A DNA stretch of 58,304 nucleotides, taken from the NCBI GenBank assembly GCA_946803715.1, contig CAMPET010000041.1, positions 343,739 to 402,042 of the forward strand, given 5' to 3'. The notes beneath the pieces were generated by a model. It was given only the letters and a program-made list of their open reading frames with translations. It ran no database searches and was not told where the DNA came from. This DNA comes from Beroe ovata. Taxonomy: Eukaryota; Ctenophora; Nuda; Beroida; Beroidae. Each line of letters starts with the position of its first letter. Position 1 is the stretch's first letter. Position numbers and translations under genes: made by a program. Of the stretch, positions 32,806-45,596 are shown piece by piece.

Positions 32806-35800
32806 ATGTACCACCACCATCATGCGAGACACTTATCTGTACAAGTCTGGGGGGAAGTCTACCGCCAGGTCAGGTCAGCTCATTACGAATCAGTACGAAA
32901 TGAAGAGTGAATAATATGATGTCGGTTGATGATTGGCATACTTTTATAGACATGCTCCTTCATCATTCTTATCACTCCTTCATGTTACTTGGGAAACCGA
33001 AACATAGAGTTCTGTGCACCTTGTAGTATGAGGAGCAGGGAATGTGTTCTATTTATAAACCCAGCTTTTCGTAAATGCCATGCATTTATATTGTCGGTCT
33101 CAATGAGCGGTTATTGACAAGCTTGATCCTGGTGTCATGTCGAGAGTGCATAAACGCTGTGCCCAAAAATGGCTTATGCTGTGTGTGTGGGGGTATTTTG
33201 TTCAATTAGCAGCTGAGGTAAAGAGAAGCGTGGTTGAGGCGATATTGGTGCTGTGCCCTGTGGGTTATTATAATGTTGTGGAGGGAATAGATATTGAAAT
33301 GTGGGGAATAGAATATTCTGTTAACAGTGATAGCACTTGTTTCCATGTTCATTCTTGAAGTCACACTGTTATCTCCTTACACACAACCTGCTAGGTACCA
33401 CAATTATATATCTCATGAACTGTTACCACGATTCTCACAAATTGTTAACACGGACCGTTAACACGATTCCCACAATATGTATCACGAACTGTTAACACGA
33501 TTCCCACAAATTGTTAACACAAACCGCTAACACATGAACTGTTCAGTGTTCACACAAATTGTAAACACATGAACTGTTATCCCAGGTTGAGGAGATGTTC
33601 TCCAAGTTGGCTACAGAGGACTGCGAAGAGCGGAAGGATGTGCTGGCGTACATCACGACAGACATCCTGGCCATGGCCCGATCTGAGCTACACAGCGTGA
33701 AGTTGTTCCTGAGTACAATTCTCAGGCTAGCTCACCGGACACCCTTCACAGACATCTCCGACACCATGTTCNCCAACATGTGTTATTTATGTAAGAGAAG
33801 GGGAAACATGGGTTATTCATGTGATAGAACATGTGTTATTTATGTAGGTACCTATATGAGAGGGGGGAAAACATGTGTTATTTATGTATTTGAGAGGGGG
33901 AAACATGTGTTATTTTTGTATATGAATTATGAGAGGGGGAAACATGTGTTATTTTTGTATATGAGAGGGGGAAACATGTGTTGTGTATGTGTCCTGGTGT
34001 GGATATTCATGGATATTATAGTGAGAGAATATTGCAGTTATATGTTTTCGTAACAAGTTTCCTGGCAGCTGCCCAAGAATCAGATTTCCTTCTAGTTGGA
34101 GATAAAAGTCGACCTATCCCTGAAATTGAGAATTATAATCATGCAATGTTGTCATGTTTTCCCATCCTAATATTCTGAATATATCATATTCATGGCGCCG
34201 CCACCAGCATTTTGACAAGGTGACAGTTGTTGCAGTTATACAGTTTCTAACCTCATTACAATTACGGTAACCGGAAATTCCCAATTTCAGAGCCTGGGAC
34301 TCCAAGTTCCTAGGATAAGGTTCCTAAAAGGCCCCTCCTTCTACATTCCAAAGGAGAAAGTCCCAAAACTCGACGATCACACATCACCCGTGAGTTGCAA
34401 CTTTCCGCCCAAGCATCGCACATCGACAGCAGATCATAGTTATTTAATGAATGTTATAGTACCAATTTATCAGTTTCGCGAAATTCGAGTTGGTAAAACT
34501 CTTGGATGACATTAATTCTTTGAACAATAATACAACAAGAAAAGCCTGTACCTATATAAAAACACCCAGGCATTCCACATTTTCAAAGACGCATTCCTGA
34601 ACGACGCCCGAGTATCGCATATGGTACAGGTAATGGGGTTCCACCCCCGATACCTGGAGCACTGGGTCAAAGCTCATCACTTCCTGATGCGGGAGTGCAA
34701 GGGGGCACTGCCCCGACATTACAGAGCTTACATCGCTATACTGGTACGTGTGTGTGTGTGTGTGTACTGTGTGTGTGTGTGTGTGTGTGNCGCAAGCTTA
34801 TTGGTACATTACTTCGTGTGCAATGATAAGTGGCATCAACAACTATCAGCTACACTGTGTGACGTGTGTGTGTGTGTGTGTGTGTATGTGTGTCTGTGTC
34901 TGTGTCTGTGTGTCTGTGTCTGTGTCTGTGTGTGTAACATAAATTTATCGTTTGGAAACTAAAATGCCAGTTCTTTCAACCATGATCATCACCCCAAAAC
35001 ACAATAACTCCTATACTACTCAGATTTATATTTACTGCGTCATATCTGATATTTTAAAATTATGATTACGTACTTCGTAGAGCATATGATAGATTTTACA
35101 ACATGATTATTAAATCGATGTTCTATTTTCAGGCATCGGCTCGTCACAATTGTCTGTACACGGTGAGTTAAGAATAATTCATCACCAATTCATCACTCAA
35201 ACTCAAGATCCAATATATAATTAGAATCATTCAGAATATAATCAGATTCAGCATTGAAAACAGAGAATAATGTGATTCAAATGTTGGCACAATGAGTCTA
35301 TAAATAGCAAATAGTTGGTGTTCTATTAGTGGTTACAAATGAGAGTTCTAGACAATGGCGCCCCCTATTTGCTGTGTTAATAGATAAGTGAAAATATGTG
35401 AATAACTCTTGTAGACAAGAGGGGTAGCTTGGTGCTGAGAATAACTTTCTAACCGAAAGTTACTCCATATATTTTAGTTTCCGAATCATTGTGTATGGAC
35501 GTTTATCTTGCGATTATAAATAATTTTAAATGAGATGTAATACATAAGGGTTGTAGCGACTGAGCGGGAAGTTTATCTTGCGATTGAATGAGATGTAATA
35601 TGGAACCCAGGATAAGTGTCTTATAATCATCATCATGTACTCATGTAGGATCTATCAACGATATAACCCTGTGTCCGTGATTTCAATTACTGCATAGTGT
35701 GAGTAGCGTCAGAGAGTGAGTGTGTGGTTGCCTATAGAACGTGCTGAAAACAATGACCATCATCTTGACAATGAGTTGAGAGGGGGATGAAGTTAATGAT

Positions 35801-38800
35801 GTGTCACCCGAAAACAATATAACCATTAACAACAGTCTTCCTGCTTCCACACACTCCCTCACACAATAGCATTATCTTCACTGTCTTTAGGCCAGCTTCT
35901 TCCGCGGAATTACTTCACAGTCTTGCCAGCTCAGTTTGGTTGTAGTTAGATATTGTTAACGTCAATAATATAGGAGAACTGACTGTCTTTCTACAGTAAG
36001 TTCCACGGGATTGGAATTTAAAATTGCTACAAAAAGCAGAGAATTATTGAGAGTTTTCGCTTTTCATCATGGATCCGATTGGCAGTGATCCGATCGTAAT
36101 GATGCACGCATGAAACCCTTGCAGATTTATTCCACATCTCCTGTCAGGTCGATCTCTTTGAACGGGAGTTCCAGTGTTTCGGAGGCGATCAGGAGTGGTT
36201 GAAGGGACTCGATAATGCGCCCAGGAAAATACAGAACCTGGTTCCCATCAACAATATCTTGTGTCATAAACCGTGGGCCCTAACTCACGAACACATACAG
36301 GTTAGGGGAACCATGGTGGTTTGAAATTTCCTTCATATTTCAAAGATCCTGATAGGGGGAGTTTAAAAGCTAACTAAATTGTTGCTATGGCGGCGATTAG
36401 TGTTGCTATGGTAACCGTCACAACTCTGCAGGATCTGTTGGTGGGCCCTGATTCCTGGTCAAGACCGGAGTTAGCCCAGGCCCTGGCCATAGTGTGCCAC
36501 ACTCATGCACTGACGGCGTTTGTTTTGGGGTGCAGTCTTACACACGAGATAGATAGCAGTGCAGGCCACACTTACGGGGTAAGTTGGGAAACTTACGGGG
36601 TGAGTTGGGGAACTCATATTATACCTCTCCATACATTCTGAAACCCTGAAATATAGGTATCACGACTTCCTGGCGAGATTATTGAAATCGGTGTTCGGTG
36701 GAGTTAGTCGATAAAATTGAAATCGCTAATTGCCTGATATAACAGTGGTATAATATTGAAATTCTCCGCAAAATGGTAGATATCAACAGTATCATATCAT
36801 GTTTCTATTTATAGCATCAATCAGTGATATATTACGTTGTTATAGCGACCAATGCCAGCAGGCTCCAAGAAACTTGTACCCTATCAAAGTTCTTTATATC
36901 GAATAAAGGGGCTGCCGCAGTTGTATTCATTGCTAGGCCAAATAAAAGGGAGCTTACTTATTGAAAGTAGCACCACGCATGACCCTGTTAGACCGCCCAC
37001 GTCCTAACTCATATCTAGGAATTGTAAAGTCCACCATAACGGCGTTTTTCATGAAATTCTCACCCGTGTATATATCCCATCTAGAGTTCAGGATATTGTA
37101 CCCCTCTAAACTCTACACCAGTAAGTACCTATAGTCCGTGTGTGTTTTGGTACCTATAATCGAGAGTAATTGGTAGTACCCCTGATCTGATTCCAATATT
37201 CATGATGACGTCTGTTGCTGTGTCACTGATTCATTTATTGATCGACAGTTGTCTTCGTGTTTTTCCTGTTCTCTCTCTAATTGATGATTTTGTACCTAGT
37301 GAGTTCTCGTTGCCTGTATTTGAAGATTTCAGTGTCTCGATGTTCTAGCAGCAATCGGACACAATATTCTTTGCGCCAGTTTAATCTCAATCAAGGTTAT
37401 ACTTGTCTGCTCCTTGATAAAGATCGCATGTAATTCAGAGAGATGGTGGTTTCTTATGGTAGTTCAATGAGATTGCAGTTTACACTGTGCGTATAACAAC
37501 GAAGTGTATTACCTGTGTATACATTGTATACCGTGTATTAAATTGTATATACACTCACCACAACCCCATTATGATACAAGCTGATCCAATTGTTCAACTG
37601 TTTCTATTCTATCATCGCTCCTTCCCTTGTGTCATTGGTATCGCTTGTCATTCGCCAGTCATTCACGCATGTGTAACTGAAAAAGGAGGTCTATATCAGT
37701 TATCACCCGGTATCCCTTCTGAGAAGCTGTCGTAAGCCGAGCAAATTTGGGGCATAATCTGAACGTCTTGTTACCACTCGGTTCTCTGACCACACCTATG
37801 GACAATTCTTAATTGTCCCATCTTCTAATAAATAACAGATACTTTGATCACTGAAGATAGATCAAAGAAGGGAGTTGCACCATTGGAAATAGTTTGTCAG
37901 TGAAATTACTAAAATATTCCACGATGAGGTCTTGGTGTAAATTATTGTTCCTAATATAGAACGATCATAACAATCACACCTCACCCTTGCACATTTATGA
38001 CCAATTTGAATGTTGGTGCTGGGAAATTATCACCAATTCTCAGAATGTTTTTCATGTTTTCACCCTCTGTGTGTGTGTGTTTATTGCTAGCGTTCATTGT
38101 TTGGTACTATGTGAGTAGTTCTCGGAAACTTGGATCAAAAGAAGTACCTATAATCTAATGCGAATAAACCTTATGAGTGTTCAGATTTCGGAATACGTGT
38201 CCATTTACTGTTTTACACACCTGGAATTGCACTCCGTTAATACTTGGGTTGCGTTTACTGGCAAATCCAACCATATCATCAAAAAAGAGAGAAGGTATCA
38301 CTATTAAGCTATTCCCTAGGAAATATATATCAGGAAAATTTTCGGTAACCAAGTTGGATTGTTTATGGAAGTGTGTGAAGATTCTAAGTTAGACATTAAA
38401 CAAATCAAAGGAGAGATTGGAACCCAAATTAAAATCAGATCACGTGAAACTTCATAATCAGAATATTCGCACGACTTTGTTTCCAATATAATGAACCTGT
38501 CATTGGCATACCAATTATGAATGAATATGAATCCGAAATATGCGTTGTCTCCGATAATTAATGAATAATTTGCTCCATATTATGTCCTCTGATAATTACA
38601 TCACGTTTTTATCAGAATTCACCGCAAATTGACGTTTCTGTGGAAGAGCAATTCGCCAGACCTGACAAAAACGGTGAGTCCCCCAAATCGTAGTCAGTGC
38701 TCCCCTTCTTCCTGGTAATGCTCCCCGAGGGGGGCTCTGATTCCCTCTAGGTGCCATTTCATGACTCTCTCTTCCTCAGTCAATCCAGTGAAATTCTCAC

Positions 38801-41800
38801 CCCCCCCTACCCCAATCTATGTCCACAGATGACTGAGATCCCCCCGCCCCAATCTATGTCCACTGATGACTGAGATCCCCCTCATTGCCCCCAGGAGATC
38901 CGGTCACTTACGACGATATCTACATGCGGCTCATCCAGGATGGGGGGACTTCAGACGTAGTTCAGGATGTCAATGAGCAGCACTTCACTGACCTTATCGT
39001 AAGTGTCGTCATGGTGACGTCAAGCTGTCATAGTGACGTCAAGCTGTCATAGAGACGTCATGCTGTCATAGTGACGTCAAGCTGTCATAGTGACGTCAAG
39101 CTGTCATAGAGACGTCATGATGTTATCGTGACGTCATTTAGGTGTCTGTCTACTACCTATTTATATGTCAGATGAAAAATTTGTGAATTTCTTCATATCT
39201 GGATAATAAATTGGATATCAGATCACTCTTTTCCATTGCGAAGCGGTCTGTTTTTCAACCATATTATTAGACAGTTAGACCCGCGGTACACACTGTATAC
39301 CTGTTCAGTTTTGTCTTATCATCATATAATATTACACGATCTTAATTATTCTCAACATGAAATGCGAGTACTCTCATTCCAGTTTCAAAGGAACCTACCG
39401 ACACTCTTTCTTCTCATGTGCGAGAGAATATAATGTGAAGATAATGTGCAGTTGGTATACATAATAAGGGAAATTCACTGTGCGTGAGAGAGAGTGTGTG
39501 TGTGTGTGAGGGAGTGTGTGTGTGTGTGTGTGTGTTTGTGTGTGTNCACCCCCTACCCCAATCTATGTCCACTGAGATCCCCCTCATTGCCCCCAGGTGA
39601 TCCAGTCACCTATGATGATATCTACATGCGGCTTATCCAGGATGGGGGGACTTCAGACGTAGTTCAGGATGTCAATGAGCAGCACTTCACCGACCTTATC
39701 GTAAGTGTCGTCATAGTGACGTCATGAGAGTGTCGTCATAGTGACGTCAGCCTGTCATAGTGACGTCAAGCTGTCATAGTGACGTCAAGCTGTCATAGAG
39801 ACGTCATGCTGTTATCGTGACGTCATTTAGGTATCTGTCTAGTACCTTTTTATATGTCAATTTTTTGTCTTTGTACAATGAAAAGTTTGTGAATTTCTTC
39901 ATATCTGGATAATAAATTGGATATCATATCACTGTTCTCCATTGCGAAGCGGTCTGTTTTTCACAACCATATCATTAGACAGTTAGACCCGCGGTACACA
40001 CTGTATACCTGTTCAGTTGTGTCTTATCATCATATAATATTACACGATCTTAATTATTTCCAACATGAAATGCGAGTACTCTCATTCCAGTTTCAAAGGA
40101 ACCTACCGACACTCTTTCTTCTCATGTGCGAGAGAATATAATGTGAAGATAATGTGCAGTTGGTATACATAATAAGGGAAATTCACTGTGCGTGAGAGAG
40201 AGTGTGTGTGTGTGTGAGGGAGTGTGTGTGTGTGTGTGTGTGTTTGTGTGTGTGTTTGTGTGTCTGTTCGTTATGTACGAACAGAATACACAAACACATG
40301 ATTCCAGAATGACCAGATTACATTCTGCAACAAGCTCTCTTCACGTTGTTTCGTATAAACTGCCCATTTTCATCGGCAAGCATGGTGAATCATATATTTC
40401 TATATCTATGTTACACCTCCCCTCTAGCAGTGAGCGGTCATGTGTGAAAAACGATTTTTTTCCGGATGCTATGATAATATGCGCATCACACACGCACGCA
40501 TATATTTTGTAGTATTATCTGTGATGAGTGTGTGTGTATTGTATGTCTGTTTATTTGTGTGTGTGTGTGTGTGTGTTTGTGTGTGAGAGATNGATAGCTG
40601 ATAGCTAATCAGAGCTGCTATGTATGATCGAGATCTAAACCGGTTTCCGGAATCACAATCAAAGTTGCTATATCCGGCACTGAGTCAAGGATAATATTCA
40701 AACCAAAATCTAATCAAGTATCAAGTCCATAGAATCTTTGCTTGTAATCAATACTCATGGAATATAGTTCAGTGAAGAAGGCATGATCTTAAAACCGGTC
40801 TGCCAACTTATGAAATACTGTTTTCCATAAGTTGGCAAACCGGTTTAAGCTCCCTCCCTTCGCCCATAGCCAATTACATCCAAGCATTTAGTCACATGAC
40901 CAAACGTATCAGTCACGCTGCATGTCACATTCCGCGACGCTCATTGGACAATGAACACTTTGAAGGCGTGAAATTTTCAGTTATTTGCAAATTTGACACG
41001 GTTAGTAACCACCAATTTTGACAATCTTGGTCGGAAAATGTAGCTAGGAACGTCAATTTGTGCCGTACCATAAGCATGTTATAGAACTACTGACATAACT
41101 CGTGCCTTCGGCACTCGTTGGGTCAGCAGTTCCATAACCTACCATAAAGTCCCATTTTTAGTACACGGCCCCCAGTTATTCCCCCACTCATCGCACAGCT
41201 GTTACTATAAATAGTTACAACATAGCATGGTATCGTCTGCAGTTGTTGATAGGATGGGGGCTGGAGGTGTTGACGTGAGATCTGTGAATCATAGCAACAT
41301 CTATGATGATCCATATAGCAACATGTGTGTAGATCCATCATTGATACTGCATTTGATATACGGTCTACTGATATAGAAAGTAACCACTCCCAAATATAGC
41401 TCTATTATCATATAGTGGTGGTACCACTGACGTATTATAATCGAGCAGTGTTATTTTGTCACAAGTTCCACTGTTAAGTCTGACGAGTTCAAAATGCGGT
41501 GGGGGGTAATGAGGAAACCAGTGTCACGTATAATGTACAGATCACTTTACCACAGCCACAGGAAACTGTATGAAATGGCGGGGTCCACACAATCTGAACT
41601 ATGACAAGATTACCCATGTCATCTCCAAATCTGTATCCTAATCAACACCGCCCCCCCTCTCTCATTCCCATCCTCCGCTCTCAGGAACAGCAATCCACAA
41701 ACTCAAGTGCGGCTCGACCCGTGAACAACGCTCTACTGCACTATATGCGGGAACCGGAAATGGAATACGAGATTTGCAATGATCGGATATACGGCGAGGT

Positions 41801-44462
41801 GAGTGATTGTTTGTGCACATTCACACACAGACTTAGACACAGACAGACACACGTCACACACCGACACATACACATGCACAGACACACACAAACACAGACT
41901 TAGACACAGACAGACACATTCATACGCACACACATACACAGGCACAGACACAGACACACACACACATACACACACGCTTACACACACACACAATATGGTG
42001 GCTGTGAAATTACCACTTTTTCTAAAGAATTTAGTCGTTGTTCAAACGACCTGCTTGTAAATGTAATAAACGATAGATCAACAGGTGTTGAGCGCGTTTA
42101 TTTGTGAATGATGAACTATGTAGAAAGTGAACTATCTATACAGTACGATACTACTATTCTAATCATGAATTTACATGGTAGTTAGATAACTCTCAGTGCT
42201 GTTCCGTAGAATACAAGAAGACGCTATTTACAGCTCAATGTTTTAAACATTTACCCAGCGAGAACATGCCTTCTCTACTACCCAACACACACACATGCAT
42301 GTAGAATACTGCCACCTTGAAATCGATTTCAGGTTACAATCTCAATAGTAAGAACTCGTTTTTAGGTTGAAATTTCGAGGTTCTAATGCTAATTGTCCCT
42401 GGTTTCAAGAGTTAATATATTCATTTGTGTTTCAAATCTCTCTGTACGAAGAGGCGCTCTGATACTATATGAATATGTATAATGTGATTTCTACAGACAA
42501 CGACCTTCATTACGAAACATATGTATGTGTTTGTGATATGCAGAAATTTATCACATGATGTCTGAATTTATGCTAATTTTATGCAACAACGATGCAGCGG
42601 TGTTACGTTTGCTGATGAATACAGACTTAGTCGGATGATGATTAATGAACTGGATCGATTTTCTGAGAATTTTCACCGTAAACTGATGAATCCTCATTAT
42701 AACAGAGCTCATGTTGTATTGAAGAAGTCACACTTCACAGCAGTAGTGCAGATGGCGCAAATGTACCATATGTTTTTGTTCCGAAGAATGATTCACATAC
42801 ATATAGGCAACCAAGACTACAGCTCCTATACATTATAAAATTCCTCAGCATAAGAACATAGGTGAAATTATCAAGAATTTTATCGTGATTGTTTGTTTTT
42901 CGCTCGCAGAAATGTAGAGAATTTTAAAAAGAAGATCCAATGCCCGTTGTCATCTTGAAACCCCTACAACAAAGGGCTCGCTGTACGCTGTGCCATGAAA
43001 ATGAAGCCGTACGTGTCCCCAAATTTAAACCATAGTAATTGTGTTTCGATGATCAGTATGCGATGATAATAATAGGGTAGCAAATATGCGACACATATTA
43101 TGGAGTGCTGATGTTATGCGCATATATTTCGCATATTATAATGTGTGTTTTGTTAAAAAGCATCCGTATAATTGATTGACGAGTTCATTATTTATAATTC
43201 CATCTCACTCAATGTTGCGCATGGTCCAGAAATTGTGTTCCAGAACTTTCCATAGTGTGAAAAGAAGAAATGTGAAAGTATACGTATGGAATATGCCATC
43301 CACCTGTTTACGGATGTTACGGTTTGTAACACCAACCGTGTTAAGTCATTGTCCTCAGAAGAGCCAGCCATCTGGATCATATTATCCAAATTCAGTCGGT
43401 ACAAATTTACTATAATATAACTAATAGAGTGTAGCATAGTCCTTGAAATATCATTTATTGATTTGAATTGATTCGTCTTGCAATTCTCCTGAATTCTTGG
43501 AAGGTCTTCTCAATAATGTTGCAAGATTGAGTGGGAAATGAATTTTTTGTCACCTCAGTGGCACGTGTTTTCTCAAGATTTCGCGTCGGCCGCGAAAACA
43601 TTTTAGTGGTATTTGTAGGTACTTAGGTTTTGCGCGCATGAACATTCGCGCGCGGCGTGGGAATATTTATCATTGTGCGAGAACTTGGTACATTTCAGGA
43701 ATTAGATTGGGACGAGATGGGTTACCCTTGTTGCAGAGAATGTGATGACGAACTGGCTGAAGTCCTAAACACAAAGTTCCAAGTCATTCAGAAGCTCACG
43801 TACAACACGTGAGTGTAATTCAAAGTCCACTGATTGCTTGTTTCAAGTTATAGTCTACTTCATCTAACAAACTCTCTGTGTGCAGTTATGGAGGGAAGGA
43901 AGCGGTCGATACATCCAAACTCCGGAGTTCCGTCTGGCACTATGTCCAGAGTCTGTGGGGTATCTACTTCTGCAATGTGGATTACCGGATGATTCAGGAG
44001 CTGTTACCGCCAGGATTTAGAGAGTACATTTCCAACACAAGTTGTACACCGGAGAATCTCAAACAGGACTTCTTCAACTGGGAATCGAACAGCGGATTCA
44101 CCCATGCAGAGAAGGTAGGAGAATTTTCTGTACAATTTATCTCATAGCATGCATAATATGTCGAGATATATTATGGGATCTTTATTCATCGCTGATCAAT
44201 GGTTTTCCGATCTTCACTGGTTAATTGGCTTCACTATCTGATCATCACGCTGCTAGCCTCATCTGATCATTATAAGTCGCTGTTGTCATCACTCCACACT
44301 GCTGTAGCCACTGATTTGTGTCTCTCGATACGTGTCTCTTCTTAACGTCTTAATTCCGTCTCCAACTCCAAAATTTGTCTTCCCCAGGTCCATTTCTGTC
44401 TTATCATAATGGAGGCCCGTTTCCAAGCAGAATACTGCTTCGCTCTGAAGGCTCTAAACTGA
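32806..44462 (+). CDS. SESN: Sestrin
   Basis: Stress-induced regulator of TORC1 through GATOR2, with an AhpD-like N-domain. Exons: 32806-32868, 33586 to about 33771 (end hidden by N), 34291-34389, 34570-34743, 35133-35162, 36148-36300, 36432-36578, 38616-38673, 38895-38998 (or its duplicate 39597-39700), 41685-41798, 43699-43808, 43886-44114, 44388-44462. From 34291 on the phases agree, giving 430 residues. Recognisable: [39 protein letters not shown] with the conserved Cys, [46 protein letters not shown] and MEARFQAE. By alignment to human SESN2, the leucine-pocket T374, T377, T386, R390 and E451 are kept, while H132 and D406-D407 are not. The first exon and its ATG are inferred from phase and the TATA box; joins around 33,772 are unresolved. 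Confidence 0.88.
33395..33580. repeat. AACACGATTCCCACAAATTGTT repeats before a sestrin exon
   Basis: About five degenerate copies of a 27-30 bp unit ending at the acceptor of the second sestrin exon. Confidence 0.75.
33772..33992. repeat. Tandem repeat AGAGGGGGAAACATGTGTTATT beginning at an assembly N
   Basis: About six copies of a roughly 30-40 bp unit. The tract starts immediately after the N at 33772, which also hides the end of the sestrin exon. Collapse or misjoining of the repeat is likely. Confidence 0.8.
34744..34935. repeat. GT microsatellites in sestrin intron
   Basis: Two (GT)n tracts flank an N near 34,790 and about 60 bp of unique DNA. The first begins within the splice donor (GTACGTGTGTG). 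Confidence 0.85.
39010..39138. repeat. 19-bp TGACGTCA (CRE-like) array in sestrin intron, copy 1
   Basis: Units GTCATAGTGACGTCAAGCT. Five exact TGACGTCA palindromes plus two GACGTCA variants follow directly after the exon donor. A matching array lies in the duplicate at 39,710-39,828. Confidence 0.85.
39484..39546. repeat. GT microsatellite ending at assembly N
   Basis: (GT)n with GTGAGGGAG interruption; the copy at 40,196-40,262 matches it. Further GT tract at 40,541-40,590. Confidence 0.8.
40792..40846. repeat. Inverted repeat with 21-bp stem
   Basis: AAACCGGTCTGCCAACTTATG pairs with the complementary CATAAGTTGGCAAACCGGTTT with one mismatch around a 13-nt loop, inside a long sestrin intron. 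Confidence 0.8.
41079..41138. repeat. Long stem-loop in sestrin intron
   Basis: GTTATAGAACTACTGAC ... GTGCC, TTC loop, GGCAC ... GTCAGCAGTTCCATAAC: an almost complete 28-bp stem with a tiny loop. Possibly a short foldback element. Confidence 0.8.
41818..41990. repeat. CA/CAGA microsatellite in sestrin intron
   Basis: Begins about 20 nt after the donor of the exon ending at 41798. It contains two direct copies of ACTTAGACACAGACAGACAC. Confidence 0.8.
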
Positions 44463-45596
44463 ACATGAGAACAACTACCCTGAACAAACCTTAATTTCAA
44501 AGTGACTGTTTTAGATTTTAGTAATTCCGATCGTCAGTGGTGAATATTTTTGTGTGAGTTTTGAGACGTTAAGCCGTTTCCAAGAGAAGAACAACGAGCA
44601 CTGTGTCCGAGCCGAGATGGTGTATTAGCTCATTTTGGCTCGGTGCCATGTTATGATCATTTTGGACGCTGTGTTTGAAGAGGATGGATTAAGCGTAAAT
44701 TAATTCTGACTCTTTCCTTCACTCATATAAAGCATTTAATTAGAACAGAGCGTGGGGACCAATTCAAATAATTTATTTGCATGAGTACGACTATAACTAT
44801 TGATAGCGATAGCCATATGAATCATGATTAAGTCCGATCATCTAATCAGGGGCTGAGTAGTGCTGTTGATGAATATGTCATGAAATTATTACTTATTTCA
44901 TGAGAAAAATCTTCAACGGACTTCCATCAAATCTTAGCATAACTCATGGATTCACTGGTATTATATAAATACAACAGTATAACAGTTTTTATCGTTTGTA
45001 TTTTGAAGCGTAAAGTAAACCATGTTTGACTAAACACACACACAACGCAGACAGTGCTTACGTGCAATTTTAAGGCGTAGTTTGTAATAACAATGATTTT
45101 TAAATGAAATAAATTCCATGGATTGATAAACATGAATTGGTGTGGCAGGAGATTTTATTGACATCCGCGGTGCGTCTTACATAGTGTAATTACCCTTCTG
45201 CATTTGTCTACTAAGCATGGGTGTATCGAGGCAGAGTTTCTACATATATCTACAGTTTCATGTGAGGATCAATGGTATAATATGTAAATGACAAATATAT
45301 ATTTGATTTATGTCCGCATTTTAATTGTCGATGACATTGCCGCGCACAACATCAAGGTGTTGAAGGAACACGACAAGGATTTCAAAGTGCAATATTATGT
45401 ACATCGGAATTCATGATTCAAAACACACTCATATCTTTAGAACAACATCATCTCAAAACGGCCCTCACGTATTAACTCTGAAACCTCAACTGCTATCCCT
45501 GCATTTAAAATTGTTATCAAAAACCACAACATTTTTCTCATAATATTTTGTAAAACTCTGCGCAATTTCATCCCTATCTATGAGACAATTTAGAAA
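44463..45596. other. Convergent 3' region between sestrin and the coiled-coil gene
   Basis: Both genes end here, facing each other. A TTTATT at 45154-45159 would read AATAAA on the minus strand and may serve the coiled-coil gene. No other gene recognised. Confidence 0.5.

Larger units (their letters stand above)
38780..40262. repeat. Duplicated sestrin exon segment (two copies of about 720 bp)
   Basis: About 38,800-39,544 and 39,546-40,255 share the exon, the TGACGTCA array, the CATTGCGAAGCGGTCTG-to-GAATATAATGTGAAG block and the terminal GT tract, with scattered differences. An N at 39545 marks the junction. The two exon copies encode the same 35 residues with a few synonymous changes. Each is 104 nt and enters in phase 1 but leaves in phase 0, so including both would break the frame. 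Either one copy is used, or two alleles were joined in assembly. Confidence 0.85.

Noticed and set aside
38780-40262. CRISPR-like spaced repeats around the TGACGTCA arrays
   Set aside because: The repeats are contiguous 19-bp units without unique spacers, in a eukaryotic intron; no CRISPR array is present anywhere in the window.
42581-42838. 85-residue frame in a sestrin intron
   Set aside because: No recognisable domain, no splice partners and it lies within an intron; treated as chance.
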